Assembly: GCF_025152745.1 (NCBI RefSeq)
Contig: NZ_CP104040.1
Location: 3,472,001 to 3,536,000 of the forward strand
Length of the DNA stretch: 64,000 nt
Reading direction: 5' to 3'
Origin: Rhizobium sp. WSM4643
GTDB lineage: Bacteria; Pseudomonadota; Alphaproteobacteria; Rhizobiales; Rhizobiaceae
Positions 52,687 to 62,069 of this stretch are shown here, in pieces. The position numbers and the translations under genes were made by a program. The notes below the pieces were generated by a model that was given only the letters and a program-made list of their open reading frames with translations, searched no databases and had not been told where the DNA came from. The first letter of the stretch is position 1; every line of letters begins with the position of its first letter.

Positions 52687-53048
52687 GGTCCAAGCACATC
52701 GATGCATGTCCAACGGCCGAAAAAAATGGCAGGCTTCGCAAATCTCTAAAGGAACTAATCCGACCAGGGACTATCCGGAATTGTATAATAGATGCTACCG
52801 CAACCGAAAGCGAAAAGTACGGCTTTCGGACGTGGATGGGGTCCTCAGGAAATGGGCCGGGAATCCTAGGTCTACTGTGCTCGTTCACGCCAGCGCCAAT
52901 ATTGATGATCAATCAAATGGCGGCTGCATTCTCCACACCGAATCATTTTTCCAGCATCCAAATGAACGCCGTGGTCGAAAGGACGTCGAGATTAAGGTTT
53001 TCAGTCTGTCGAAGTGCCGCACGAGCACGCCGGTATCGACCGTTGCTT

Positions 53049-53243
53049 CTAACACCGTTCGGCAAGACACCAGAGGCTCTCTTGGTTGCCACGATTTAAT
53101 AGATCGACCAAGTTATCGGCCTCCTCGGCGGTGAGCATGTCCATGACAAACCCATCGATGGTAACCGCCTGTCCCATGACTTTGTCCAACACAGTCCAGT
53201 AAATATTGAGGTTCTTGCAACGGCTATATCTTTGAGCTGGCAT
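53049..53243 (-). CDS. Possible small hypothetical protein
   Basis: A 64-codon frame from the ATG at 53243: MPAQRYSRCKNLNIYWTVLD ... AVTIDGFVMDMLTAEEADNLVDLLNRG. The strand-turn-helix pattern with an acidic EEADNLVDLLN helix looks like a genuine small protein rather than chance, but there is no ribosome site. Frames on the other strand here are not convincing. Confidence 0.33.
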   Translation of the reverse strand: MPAQRYSRCKNLNIYWTVLDKVMGQAVTIDGFVMDMLTAEEADNLVDLLNRGNQESLWCLAERC

Positions 53244-53749
53244 TGTGAACGGCTTCCATGTGGTAACGACTTTCGTCAATTGTGAGCGGACTATCAGACA
53301 TGACTGCCCGGCTGCTCTTGGACATCTGCGAGGCTCGTGACGCTAGTCGGCAGCTCGGCAGAGGAAGAAGCCCCGCATTCAGCGGGTGGTAAAGGAACCG
53401 TTGCACCACAAAGAGTTAGGCGGCTCGTTGCCTTTAAGCAGGCGCTCATAGTAGAGCATTTTTGTACCCGCTAATGAAGAGATGCGTTGGAATCAGGCAT
53501 GCTATCTATTCGTATAGCCTTCCAAAAGCTTGCATCGTCTCCGTTGACGGCGAGCGGCACTTGGTGCCGCGGCCTGCGCCTCGTTCGCTGGTAGGTCTGG
53601 ATGACCAAATCGAAGTGGCCTGCTGAGAGCCAGGAGTCTCGCACATTCGGACTTCGGCTCGGCACGACGAAGGGATCTGATCGTAGCCCCTAAACTTCCT
53701 CTGGAGTAAAAGGTGGCAAACGCCAACACCTCATAATCCTCCGGCCGCC
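53244..53749. other. Intergenic region without a supported gene
   Basis: About 500 bases with short overlapping frames on both strands and no recognisable content. Confidence 0.4.
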
Positions 53750-54037
53750 GTGCTTCGCGCGCTACGCAAACAGGGCGCAGACGTACACGACGCTCGCCGG
53801 TGTCGCCGCCTGCCTATGGCTGTGGTGGCCGAGCGTGCCTTTACCTCGCGCTCAACGCTTCAAAAGATCGAAGCCGGGGACACCAATGTCAGCATCGGCA
53901 TCTACGCAGGCGTTCTACAGGCACTCGGCTTGCACTGAGCCAGGTCGCCGACATTAGTAATCACAGCTGGTCAGTCGCTCGCCGGCGCGCAGTTCCGTAA
54001 ACACGCCCACCTGAAGCGATCGTCGCGTGATGGCTGA
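53750..54037 (+). pseudogene. Decayed HipB-like antitoxin (XRE family)
   Basis: The first frame reads VLRALRKQGADVHDARRCRR, then AERAFTSRSTLQKIEAGDTNVSIG and VLQALGLH, a helix-turn-helix antitoxin core, and hits a stop at 53938. The neighbouring frame continues LSQVADISN, and a third continues GQSLAGAQFRKHAHLKR before a stop at 54037 that overlaps the hipA-like start. At least two frameshifts separate these pieces, so the gene is dead. Confidence 0.7.
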
Positions 54038-54254
54038 TTTCGAAGTTCATCTCGACTTACACGGCCGCACACGTCCAATCGGGCTGGCGCGGAGTAATCG
54101 CGTGCGTGGTGCCGAGACGATCATGTTCGAGTATGACCGAGCCTGGCGTGAGGACACTGACCGCTCCTCGCTTGAGCCCGCGCTACCGCTTCAGGACCTT
54201 CGTCAACGCTCGGCCGCCCGATCCATTCGGGCGGATCGACCCCTGAAACACTAA
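54030..54254 (+). pseudogene. Truncated HipA-like toxin, N-terminal fragment
   Basis: Starts MADFEVHLDLHGRTRPIGLA and continues RVRGAETIMFEYDRAWREDT and SLEPALPL, the N-terminal domain of HipA-type Ser/Thr kinase toxins, overlapping the end of the antitoxin remnant as in intact hipBA operons. It diverges after about residue 55 and ends at 54254, where an intact HipA would have roughly 400 residues. No kinase domain remains. Confidence 0.7.
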
Positions 54255-54379
54255 TCAACACATCACCGGACGCTTCCTGAATAGGCGAGACTCCGATCGA
54301 TCCTGCAGGAATTTACCGAAGGGCTGGCGAGCTTGCACCCTTCAACGAAGGAGCTGTTGCCCGTTGTGAAAGGTAACAG

Positions 54380-55450
54380 CTAGTAGCCGGTCATCTCAAG
54401 ATATCCGACCCCTGACGTAGAGCCCGTGAAGCTAATCGGCCCCTCCCAATAGGGCGTTGAGGTCGCCATCCAGGACCGGTCGTTCAACGGTTTGGTCGTG
54501 ATGTCGAGCGACTTACCCGGTACGCGTATACGCCACGCTACCGGCATTTGGCGGCCATCGACGGTTGCGTTCCGAGTTGGCTCCAGTTGGATGTCGTCTT
54601 TCGACAGAGGTGTCGTTCGTCCATCCGCGGATATCCAGTTCGCGGAGATGAATCCGTTGTTGTCGTCACGAAGCCGAAAAGCCATCAGTTTCTCGCCGGA
54701 ATTCAGGTGCAGTGAGAACCAGTCCCAGCCCGTCTGATTGGACGCAAGCGGCTGCGACGACCACTCCTGGTCCAGCCACGCTTTGCCGCTGACCTTAACC
54801 GGCGATCCGGACGTCGTGATCGTCCCCGCCACTTCATAGAAAGGCTGTGAGTAATAGTAGCTCGCCTGTCCGTTCGCCGACTTCACGGAAAAGCCGTTGT
54901 CTCCCTGAAGAATGAGCGGGCCGTCGGCCTTGAGGTCTAGGGTGTAGCTGAAGTCCGGCCCGCCCGCAGAGACTGAAACGTCGCCAAGGACGTCCGAGCT
55001 GGTTCGCTCGCTACCCTCCATCCGCCAGTCGTCTATCCAAGCCCGAAATGGTGTTGCGGCCACACCCGCCTGCCCGACGCCTCCCCGCGCCAAGCGCTCC
55101 GCAACATAGTGATGGCCCCGAGTGGTGATCGCTGCGTGCCCGATCCAGGTCTGCGGATCCGCGAAACCTACCCTGTCTCCCGGAGCCAGCGCAGAGCGAA
55201 ACAGCGTCCACTGCGCTCCATATTGCCTGCCATTCTCATCTTCGAGATTGGCGGTCACATACCACCACTCAATGCGATAATCAGGATGAGCACCATGATC
55301 GGCGGGGAAAGAAAGAATAGAGCCGCGCTCGGGGATCGCAAAACCTTGCGCATCCGATCCCAATCCGGCAAAGCCCTGCGCAAATGTCTGACCGTTCGCC
55401 CAGATCACAGCCGCAGCTATCAGGACAGATGCCGACAATCTACCGTTCAT
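54380..55450 (-). CDS. AttH-like lipocalin-type secreted protein
   Basis: Periplasmic protein of 356 aa with a signal peptide (VLIAAAVIWANGQTFAQG). The body carries the hallmark stretches of the AttH/carotenoid-hydratase-like lipocalin family: HPDYRIEWWYVTANLEDENGR, YGAQWTLFRSAL, WIGHAAITTRGHHYVAERLARGG, and GKAWLDQEWSSQPL. Its start overlaps the end of the ABC permease gene by 11 bases, so it is the last gene of a three-gene operon of ATPase, permease and AttH. A transported or released hydrophobic ligand is likely, but its identity is unknown; a catalytic role is not supported. Confidence 0.88.
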   Translation of the reverse strand: MNGRLSASVLIAAAVIWANGQTFAQGFAGLGSDAQGFAIPERGSILSFPADHGAHPDYRIEWWYVTANLEDENGRQYGAQWTLFRSALAPGDRVGFADPQTWIGHAAITTRGHHYVAERLARGGVGQAGVAATPFRAWIDDWRMEGSERTSSDVLGDVSVSAGGPDFSYTLDLKADGPLILQGDNGFSVKSANGQASYYYSQPFYEVAGTITTSGSPVKVSGKAWLDQEWSSQPLASNQTGWDWFSLHLNSGEKLMAFRLRDDNNGFISANWISADGRTTPLSKDDIQLEPTRNATVDGRQMPVAWRIRVPGKSLDITTKPLNDRSWMATSTPYWEGPISFTGSTSGVGYLEMTGY

Positions 55451-57842
55451 TGGCGAAAATCCTCAGCAGGTCCGCAGGATTTACCGAGGCCAGACGCCGA
55501 ACCGGCACCAGCACCGATGCCAATGCAGCAATAAGAGCGATTGTTCCCAGCCAAAACCAGTCCATTGGAAACACCATCATTGGCAATCGCCAACCAAAAG
55601 CCTCTACGTTCACGATCGCAAGCAGAACCCACGCCAGGGCAAGACCGACCGGGATCGCAGCCATAAATGTCGCCAGCCAAAGAGCAAGTGTCCGGGCAAC
55701 TTCGTAGAGCGCCAGATCCCGTCGCCGGACACCCATTGCCCACACCGGCGCGAGCTGCGGAAGCCGAATAGCAGACAGCGTCAGGAGACTTGAGAACATG
55801 GCAAATCCTGCCACAGCAAGGGTGAGGACATTCAACGCGCCCGTCACCTTGAACGTCTGGTCGAAAATCGCTCTCGATTGTCGCTTGAGCGAAGCCTGAT
55901 CAACGATGGCGGTATCCGACAGACCAAACTCCTCGACCAACTGGCGCTTGAGATCATACGCTCGCTCGGGAGCCACTCGGACCCCGTAGCGAAGTTTCGG
56001 GACATCGGGGTAATGATCGACCAGCGTTTTGATCCCGATTATCACTTGCCCATTCGGATTTCCATAGTCCGAGTACACGCCGACCACGGTTAAGCTCCAA
56101 CCTCCGGGCATGGCCAACGGCTGGCCGATCTTCGCTTCGCCACGACGCCACATCTGCTCGTTGATTAGTGCACCCTGCCCGGCGGCGACCTTATCCCAAA
56201 CGTCATTGTCGGAAGCAATCAAGGGCCAGTGCTCTCGGTAAGTTGGATCGTCCGCGACACCAAAGATCTGGATCTGTTCGCCAAGCACCTCGCCATCCAC
56301 GCTCCAGATGGGCAAGACCGCGCTCGAGCGTTTGGTAAGCCAGGCCCGGAGCCGCACAGCTTGCTCCTCATCCTTGGCAGTCAGGTAAAGCTCGGCGGCC
56401 AGGCGTTGATCCAGCCATCCGGTGAAAGTCAGCCGGAAGCTCGATACCATCGTGCCGACGCCGATGTTTGCCGACAACGCCAGCAGCAGAGCCATCAAAG
56501 CCAGCGACAAGCCGGGAAGCTGTATGCGGGTGTCGGCCCAGAACCATTCCATGAGGGCACTTCGCGACAATTGCTGCGCTTTGGTCAAGATGACCGCAAT
56601 AAGTCCAGGTAGCATCAGAGCTGTTCCAAGCAGCAGGCAGCCAAGTGTCGCAAAACCCGCCAGCAGCCCGGACGCAGTAGTCGCCAGGATAGCAGCCAAG
56701 ATCAGCAGAAATCCACCTATTCCCGCTTGAAAGGCAAGCGATCTGGCCGACTCTCTTGCCCACGCTCGCGGCTGTGCGGCAGCCAAAATCGGCAGTTTCC
56801 AAACCCGCCACAGGCTCTGAGCTGACGAGACAGCGGTTCCTCCGAGAGCAATCGCCAGTCCAGCCAACCACCACTCCGGCCGAATGGATAGCGAGCCCGA
56901 TACATCGGCGCCGTAGAGGCCCCTGAGGGTCGCGGCGACGCCCGGCATGAGGAGCCATGCTATGACGTAGCCGAGTATGACGCCGATCAAGCCCGACATC
57001 AGCGCCAGCAGCGAAAGCTCGATCAGGAGCATCGTGGTCAATGCTTGAAGCGAGACACCAAGCGATCTGAGTGTCCGAAAAGTCCCTCGACGCTGTTCGA
57101 AGCTCAGGCCCGTGGCCGAATACACGATGAAGAGCCCGACGATGAACGAAAGGAAGCCGAAGGCAGTCAAGTTGAGGTGGAAGCTGTCTGTGAGGCGAGC
57201 GACGTCTGGTTGTTCAGGCGGTTCGCGGATCGTCAATCCCGCCTGGTCGATTGCTTCGGCGGAAATCTTTTGATTGCCTGCGACCACCAGGCGGTCGATT
57301 TTTCCATGCTTCTCGAGCAATCGATCGGCGACCGCTATATCGACGAAGGCGGCGCCGTCGGGAACGTTGCCATCGATTTTGATGCTCATGTTTGTGGCAC
57401 CACGAAGCCGCTCGGCAGTGGCGCTCGACACGAGCAACTGTCCGCTGGCTGAAAAGAAGGCGGATAGATCTGAACCGCTGGCGATTGTCGCATTCGGGGA
57501 GTCCCTTGGCATCGTCAGAGGCTCGATCCCGACCAAACGGAGCCTTATGCTTCCGAAGCGGTAGCTGCCCTCAATCACGGGCGAAACATTGAGGCCCGCT
57601 CGACGCAGGCCGCCATAGGCCTCAGTCGCTATGCCATCACCGTCCTTGGCGACGATCTGCCGGAGGTTGCCTTGCTCCAGAACCGATGCCGCCCGGGCAT
57701 AGCTCGCTCTCGCCTCGGCGTTGATAGCTTGAACGCCGGACCAGAGAGCTGTCGCCAGCGCAATGCCCATGACCAGCGTCAGCAGCTGGAGAGGTCTCCG
57801 ACACCAGTGTGACAGCAAGGCTGCGAATGCAACGAAGGTCAT
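55440..57842 (-). CDS. FtsX/LolC-type ABC transporter permease
   Basis: Inner-membrane permease of 800 aa with two FtsX-like units: a first set of membrane segments and a periplasmic domain in residues 1-270, further helices in the middle, and a second periplasmic domain (about 480-640) before the last helices. Such double-length permeases handle lipoproteins, lipids or periplasmic partners rather than sugars. ATGA overlap with the ATPase upstream and an 11-base overlap with AttH downstream show a co-translated unit. Confidence 0.9.
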   Translation of the reverse strand: MTFVAFAALLSHWCRRPLQLLTLVMGIALATALWSGVQAINAEARASYARAASVLEQGNLRQIVAKDGDGIATEAYGGLRRAGLNVSPVIEGSYRFGSIRLRLVGIEPLTMPRDSPNATIASGSDLSAFFSASGQLLVSSATAERLRGATNMSIKIDGNVPDGAAFVDIAVADRLLEKHGKIDRLVVAGNQKISAEAIDQAGLTIREPPEQPDVARLTDSFHLNLTAFGFLSFIVGLFIVYSATGLSFEQRRGTFRTLRSLGVSLQALTTMLLIELSLLALMSGLIGVILGYVIAWLLMPGVAATLRGLYGADVSGSLSIRPEWWLAGLAIALGGTAVSSAQSLWRVWKLPILAAAQPRAWARESARSLAFQAGIGGFLLILAAILATTASGLLAGFATLGCLLLGTALMLPGLIAVILTKAQQLSRSALMEWFWADTRIQLPGLSLALMALLLALSANIGVGTMVSSFRLTFTGWLDQRLAAELYLTAKDEEQAVRLRAWLTKRSSAVLPIWSVDGEVLGEQIQIFGVADDPTYREHWPLIASDNDVWDKVAAGQGALINEQMWRRGEAKIGQPLAMPGGWSLTVVGVYSDYGNPNGQVIIGIKTLVDHYPDVPKLRYGVRVAPERAYDLKRQLVEEFGLSDTAIVDQASLKRQSRAIFDQTFKVTGALNVLTLAVAGFAMFSSLLTLSAIRLPQLAPVWAMGVRRRDLALYEVARTLALWLATFMAAIPVGLALAWVLLAIVNVEAFGWRLPMMVFPMDWFWLGTIALIAALASVLVPVRRLASVNPADLLRIFANER

Positions 57843-58498
57843 TCGGCAATCTTCCCACCGCGAAGGATGACCTTTCGGTCCAAACGCGCTGCAAGCCTCA
57901 TGGAGTGAGTGACGAGAAGCAGAGCCGATCCGGCCGTCCGAGCCAGATTGAGCATCAGATCGAGGACGGCATCGCCCGTTTGCTCATCCAGGTTGCCCGT
58001 TGGCTCGTCAGCAAGGATGAGAGGTGGTCGGGCAGCCAAGGTTCGCCCAATTGCAACGCGCTGCTGTTGGCCTCCGGAAAGCTGCTCGGGATACCGAGCG
58101 GTGTATTCGCGCAGTCCCAGTTTCTCGATCAACTGCGCTTCCCAAGCCTGATCGTACCGGTTCGCGAGCTTGGCGTGGAACGAAATGTTGGCTGCGACGC
58201 TCAGGGATGGGATGAGATTAAACTGCTGGAAAACAAGGCCAACGCTTGTTCTCCGGTATCGAGCCCGTTCGTTCTCTCCAAATAGCGCCAGATCGCTGCC
58301 GTTCATCACGACCGAGCCGCTGTCTGCGCGGTCGAGCCCGCCTGCCAGATGCAGCAATGTGCTTTTGCCACTGCCGGACTCTCCGGTGAGCGCGACGCTT
58401 TCGCCCGCAGCGACGTCCAAGTCGATGCCCCTCAGGATTTCGATCAGGCCCTCGGCCGTGGAATACGCTTTTTGAACACCTGAAAGGATGAGGATCAT
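57839..58498 (-). CDS. LolD/MacB-type ABC transporter ATPase
   Basis: ATPase of 219 aa for the FtsX-type permease. Walker [10 protein letters not shown] at about residues 39-47, signature LSGGQQQR, Walker [20 protein letters not shown], and switch His in [10 protein letters not shown] are complete. LFQQ-type Q loop is [16 protein letters not shown]. Gene order of ATPase, permease and AttH matches AttE-AttH-like loci. Starts the operon. Confidence 0.93.
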   Translation of the reverse strand: MILILSGVQKAYSTAEGLIEILRGIDLDVAAGESVALTGESGSGKSTLLHLAGGLDRADSGSVVMNGSDLALFGENERARYRRTSVGLVFQQFNLIPSLSVAANISFHAKLANRYDQAWEAQLIEKLGLREYTARYPEQLSGGQQQRVAIGRTLAARPPLILADEPTGNLDEQTGDAVLDLMLNLARTAGSALLLVTHSMRLAARLDRKVILRGGKIAE

Positions 58499-58871
58499 CT
58501 CGGTCTCTTAAGCACGGGGTTTGCACAATGCAGAGACCCTCGACCTAAGAACTTTCGAGAGGGATCGCAAGATCTTGAAGGCCGCGAGCGCTGGCTGCAC
58601 CCGTTCTGCCGATGTATCGGTTATTCCGACAATCTCGGCGTCTGGGTGCTGGTTCGCCTCCCGCAGCAAATCTCCATGTTCATGTCATCGAAATTTATCC
58701 TGCAACGTGCCATTTTTTATCCCGCAGCGCCCCCAAGCCTAGTCAGAAAAAGCTCCAGTTGGTGTGGCTCTAACGCAACCTTATGCTTCTCGGCCGGGTA
58801 AGCGCCGCTTGCGACATCCGCCGCATATTCGCGAAAGGCTGGATCAGACCAACCCCACCCTCTGCTTGTTG
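58499..58871. other. Intergenic region without a supported gene
   Basis: About 370 bases between htpG and the ABC operon, both read leftwards. The operon promoter must lie here; I see no clear terminator for htpG. Confidence 0.4.
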
Positions 58872-60761
58872 CTACGACTGCACCGACCTCTGAAAGACCC
58901 GTGCAAGCCGCTCGGCAAATCGGCGTGGATCCGCTGGCCGATCTCCATCTAAAATACGGGCCTGGTCGAGCAATAAGAACGCGGCGTCCTCCTGGTACGA
59001 AGCATCACCCTCCACGCTCGCAATCGCTTTGATCAAAGGGTGCAGCAAATTGATCTCCAGGATCGGCTTGGACGCATGTTGAAGGCGACCGGCGTTTCGC
59101 AGGATTTTTTCCATCTGCCTGTCATAGCCGTCTTCGGGTGCTACGAGGCAGACGGCACTCTCCGTCAGACGGTCCGAAGCCCGGACATCGGCAATTTGGT
59201 CGGCAAGTTTTTGCTTGGCGAATGCAAGGAAGGTCGCCGTGCTGTTGTCTTCCGCTTCCTGCGTTGTCTGACCGTCAAGCTTCGCAAACTGTGCGAGATC
59301 CGCAGCACCCTGCGTGATGGACTTGAACGCCTTGCCTTCATAGTCTGGAGCATTCATCGTCCAGAAGCTGTCGATTGAGTCCGACAAAAGCAGCACTTCG
59401 ATGCCGCGCGCCCGGAACCCTTCAAGCTGTGGTGATGCCTTAAGCTGATCAAGGCTGCCGCCCGCCAGATAATAGACCGCGTTCTGGCCTTCCTTGGCAT
59501 CTTTAACGTAGTCGGCAAGTGAACGGTAGCCTTCGTTCGATGCGGACGTCCGAAACTGAGCAAGCGCCAAGAGTTGAGCGCGTCGTTCGAAGTCTTCGTA
59601 AATGCCTTCCTTGAGGACGGCACCGAAGTTCTCCCAGAACTTGAGGAAGGCGTCGGCGTCACTTTCAGCGACTTTTTCTATCGCGGTGATGATCCTGCTG
59701 GTGATGCCCTTGCGGATCGCCGCCAGGATAGGGCTTTCCTGGATCATCTCACGAGAAACGTTGAGCGGCAGATCGGCGGTATCGACCAACCCACGAACGA
59801 AGCGCAGGTATCTCGGCAGCAGATCCGCATCATCGGTGATGAACACCCGCTTGACGTACAGCTTCATCCTTCCTTTGCGTTCGGGATCGAACATATCGAA
59901 AGGCTGTGTTCCGGGTATGAACGCCAAAGTCGTATATTCCTGCCGGCCTTCAGCACGGAAATGTACGGTCAGCGCCGGTTCATCGTACTGCCCGGAGACG
60001 CCACGATAAAAGTCCGTATACTCTTCCTTGCTGACATCGCTCTTCGACTTCGTCCATAGTGCGGTGCCGTCCGTTATTTGGACTGGCTCTTTGCCCGGTT
60101 TCTCAATAAGGCGGATCGAAACTGGCACGTGGCCGGATTGTTCCTTGACGATACGCTCGATGGTCCAGCGGGAGGTATATTGCTTAGCGTCCTCCATCAG
60201 ATGCAAGACGATACGCGTTCCACGGGATGGAGCTTCAGTGAGGCTCGTTGCCGAGCTCACGCTGTAACTTCCCTTGCCGTCCGAAGTCCATGTCCAGGCT
60301 TCCTGCGTTCCGGCTCGACGCGAGATCACATCGACACGCTCCGCCACCATGAAACAGGAATAGAAGCCGACGCCGAACTGCCCGATCAGTTGAGCACCTT
60401 CAGCGGCTTTGCTTGCTTCGATTCGCTCCATAAACGCCCGGGTCCCCGATCTCGCGATCGTTCCCAGCGCCTCGACCATTTCGTCGCGGCCCATGCCGAT
60501 GCCATTGTCCTCGACGATAAGCTGCCGGTTCTCTTCGTCCAGCGTTAGCGTGATCCGGTTTTCGGCATCAGCACCGACGAGCGACGGTGTCTCGATCGCC
60601 TCATATCGAAGTTTCTCGCAGGCATCGGCTGCGTTCGAAATCAGCTCACGCAGAAACACATTCCTATCCGAATAGACGGAGTGGACCATCATGTGCAGAA
60701 GGCGGGCAACGTCGGCCTCAAAGACGTGGCTTTCGGCGGTCTGTTCTGCAGTCTTTGTCAT
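58872..60761 (-). CDS. htpG: Chaperone HtpG (bacterial Hsp90)
   Basis: ATP-dependent Hsp90 chaperone, 629 aa, the usual length. The N-terminal GHKL ATPase domain has FLRELISNAADACEKLRY, VEDNGIGMGRDEM and GQFGVGFYSCFMVAERV. The middle domain has LYVKRVFITDDADLLPRYLRFVRG followed by SREMIQESP with its conserved Arg. The C-terminal dimerisation domain ends ERLARVFQRS. It is single, with a sigma-32-like promoter about 40 bases upstream, and so probably heat-induced. It is divergent from an AraC-family regulator. Confidence 0.96.
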   Translation of the reverse strand: MTKTAEQTAESHVFEADVARLLHMMVHSVYSDRNVFLRELISNAADACEKLRYEAIETPSLVGADAENRITLTLDEENRQLIVEDNGIGMGRDEMVEALGTIARSGTRAFMERIEASKAAEGAQLIGQFGVGFYSCFMVAERVDVISRRAGTQEAWTWTSDGKGSYSVSSATSLTEAPSRGTRIVLHLMEDAKQYTSRWTIERIVKEQSGHVPVSIRLIEKPGKEPVQITDGTALWTKSKSDVSKEEYTDFYRGVSGQYDEPALTVHFRAEGRQEYTTLAFIPGTQPFDMFDPERKGRMKLYVKRVFITDDADLLPRYLRFVRGLVDTADLPLNVSREMIQESPILAAIRKGITSRIITAIEKVAESDADAFLKFWENFGAVLKEGIYEDFERRAQLLALAQFRTSASNEGYRSLADYVKDAKEGQNAVYYLAGGSLDQLKASPQLEGFRARGIEVLLLSDSIDSFWTMNAPDYEGKAFKSITQGAADLAQFAKLDGQTTQEAEDNSTATFLAFAKQKLADQIADVRASDRLTESAVCLVAPEDGYDRQMEKILRNAGRLQHASKPILEINLLHPLIKAIASVEGDASYQEDAAFLLLDQARILDGDRPADPRRFAERLARVFQRSVQS

Positions 60762-60799
60762 GTGCTCGGGTTCTCCAGGAAAGCGAATTAGCGCCGATC

Positions 60800-60828
60800 A
60801 AATGGCGAAACAGGTTTGAAAAATCAAG
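60800..60828 (-). promoter_or_regulatory. RpoH (sigma-32) type promoter of htpG
   Basis: On the htpG strand CTTGAT-N17-CCATTT ends 38 bases before the ATG. The alphaproteobacterial RpoH pattern is CTTGAA-N17/18-CCATAT, so both boxes match in core and spacing, at the expected place for a heat-shock gene. Confidence 0.65.
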
Positions 60829-61022
60829 GTGGGAACAGCCCTGATCGTGATGGAATCATGCGCCGCCCAATCCTCGCAGCGTCTCTTTGAGAACCGTCTG
60901 GCGACTTCGGGCTCCAGAAGGCATTAGCGCCTTTCACCGGAGCGGTGCAGTTTTCCAGAAGACAATTGCCTTGCGACACGATCGTACTTGCATGCCAGAC
61001 GGTCGAGACCTAAATTGGCTGA

Positions 61023-62012
61023 ATGCTTGACCATTCGTCTCGACCTTTGTCGCCGCCAAATATCCCAATGGATGCGCTAAGTGAAGTGCTACAGGACTTT
61101 CGCTTGAGTGGCGTCAACTATGGGCGCTGCGAACTCAGACATCCGTGGAGCATCGCCTTTCCGGAACATCAGCTGCTTCGTTTTCACTTCGTGAGCCAAG
61201 GTCCGTGCTGGATCCATACCGAAGCTCAGGGGTGGCAGGAGTTGAACGACGGAGATCTCGTTCTGCTACCGCAAGGTATCGCGCATCGATTAGCCAGCGC
61301 GCCCGATGTTGAGGGCGACTCCCTCAAAAGCTGTCAGATAACAAAGCTAGGCAGCAACGTCTGCGAAGTGGTGCGGGAAGGAACGGGTGCGACCAGTACC
61401 CTCTTCTGCGGCTCTATGGCTTTGAGAGCTTATGCGCTTAATCCTTTGATCGCCTTGATGCCGCCAATCATCAAGGGCTGCGATGTGGCCGGCAATGACC
61501 CGATCGTTGGTCCCCTGCTGGCGGCGATGACGGCGGAGGCTTCACAGCCCCAGATGGGCAGCGCGACGGTCCTATCGCGTATGGCAGACTTGCTTGCAGC
61601 GCGGCTGATCCGCTGCTGGGTGAATTGCAGCGGAGCCCCGACCATCGGCTGGCTCGCCGCCATCCGCGACCCCCACATCGGTCGTGTGTTGGCAGCGATG
61701 CACCGGGACCCCGGCCATAACTGGACCCTCGAAAGCCTCGCGGCCGTGGCAGGCCAGTCGCGCTCGATCTTTGCCGAGCGCTTCAGCGCTATCTTAGGAG
61801 AAGGCGCGGCACGTTATCTTAGCCGTCTGCGGATGCAGCTTGCCAGCGAGTTTCTTGGCCAAAGCGGCATGTCAGTTGCTGAAGTTGCTTCCCGTTTAGG
61901 TTATGAGTCGGAGGCATCCTTCGCTCGCGCCTTCAAGCGCATCACCAGCGTGTCACCCGGCATTGTGCGTCGCACAAGTTCCGGACGAATGGACATGAAC
62001 TTCGGATTTTAA
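61023..62012 (+). CDS. AraC-family regulator with cupin domain
   Basis: Transcription factor of 329 aa. The N-terminal cupin-like sensor domain (about 20-190) includes LLRFHFVSQGPCWIH and LNDGDLVLLPQGIAHRL. The C-terminal double helix-turn-helix of AraC/XylS type (about 215-315) includes WTLESLAAVAGQSRSIFAERF and MSVAEVASRLGYESEASFARAFKR. It lies 57 bases before an MFS exporter on the same strand and probably activates it. No strong ribosome site is seen before the ATG. Confidence 0.92.
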   Translation: MLDHSSRPLSPPNIPMDALSEVLQDFRLSGVNYGRCELRHPWSIAFPEHQLLRFHFVSQGPCWIHTEAQGWQELNDGDLVLLPQGIAHRLASAPDVEGDSLKSCQITKLGSNVCEVVREGTGATSTLFCGSMALRAYALNPLIALMPPIIKGCDVAGNDPIVGPLLAAMTAEASQPQMGSATVLSRMADLLAARLIRCWVNCSGAPTIGWLAAIRDPHIGRVLAAMHRDPGHNWTLESLAAVAGQSRSIFAERFSAILGEGAARYLSRLRMQLASEFLGQSGMSVAEVASRLGYESEASFARAFKRITSVSPGIVRRTSSGRMDMNFGF

Positions 62013-62069
62013 GATACATATCATCTTAGGAAGTTCGTCTATGAAATCTCCAGACGTGGAGATAATTCA

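Noticed and set aside
52683..53099. 138-codon plus-strand frame
   Set aside because: Irregular composition, no domain, and overlaps a more plausible small minus-strand frame.
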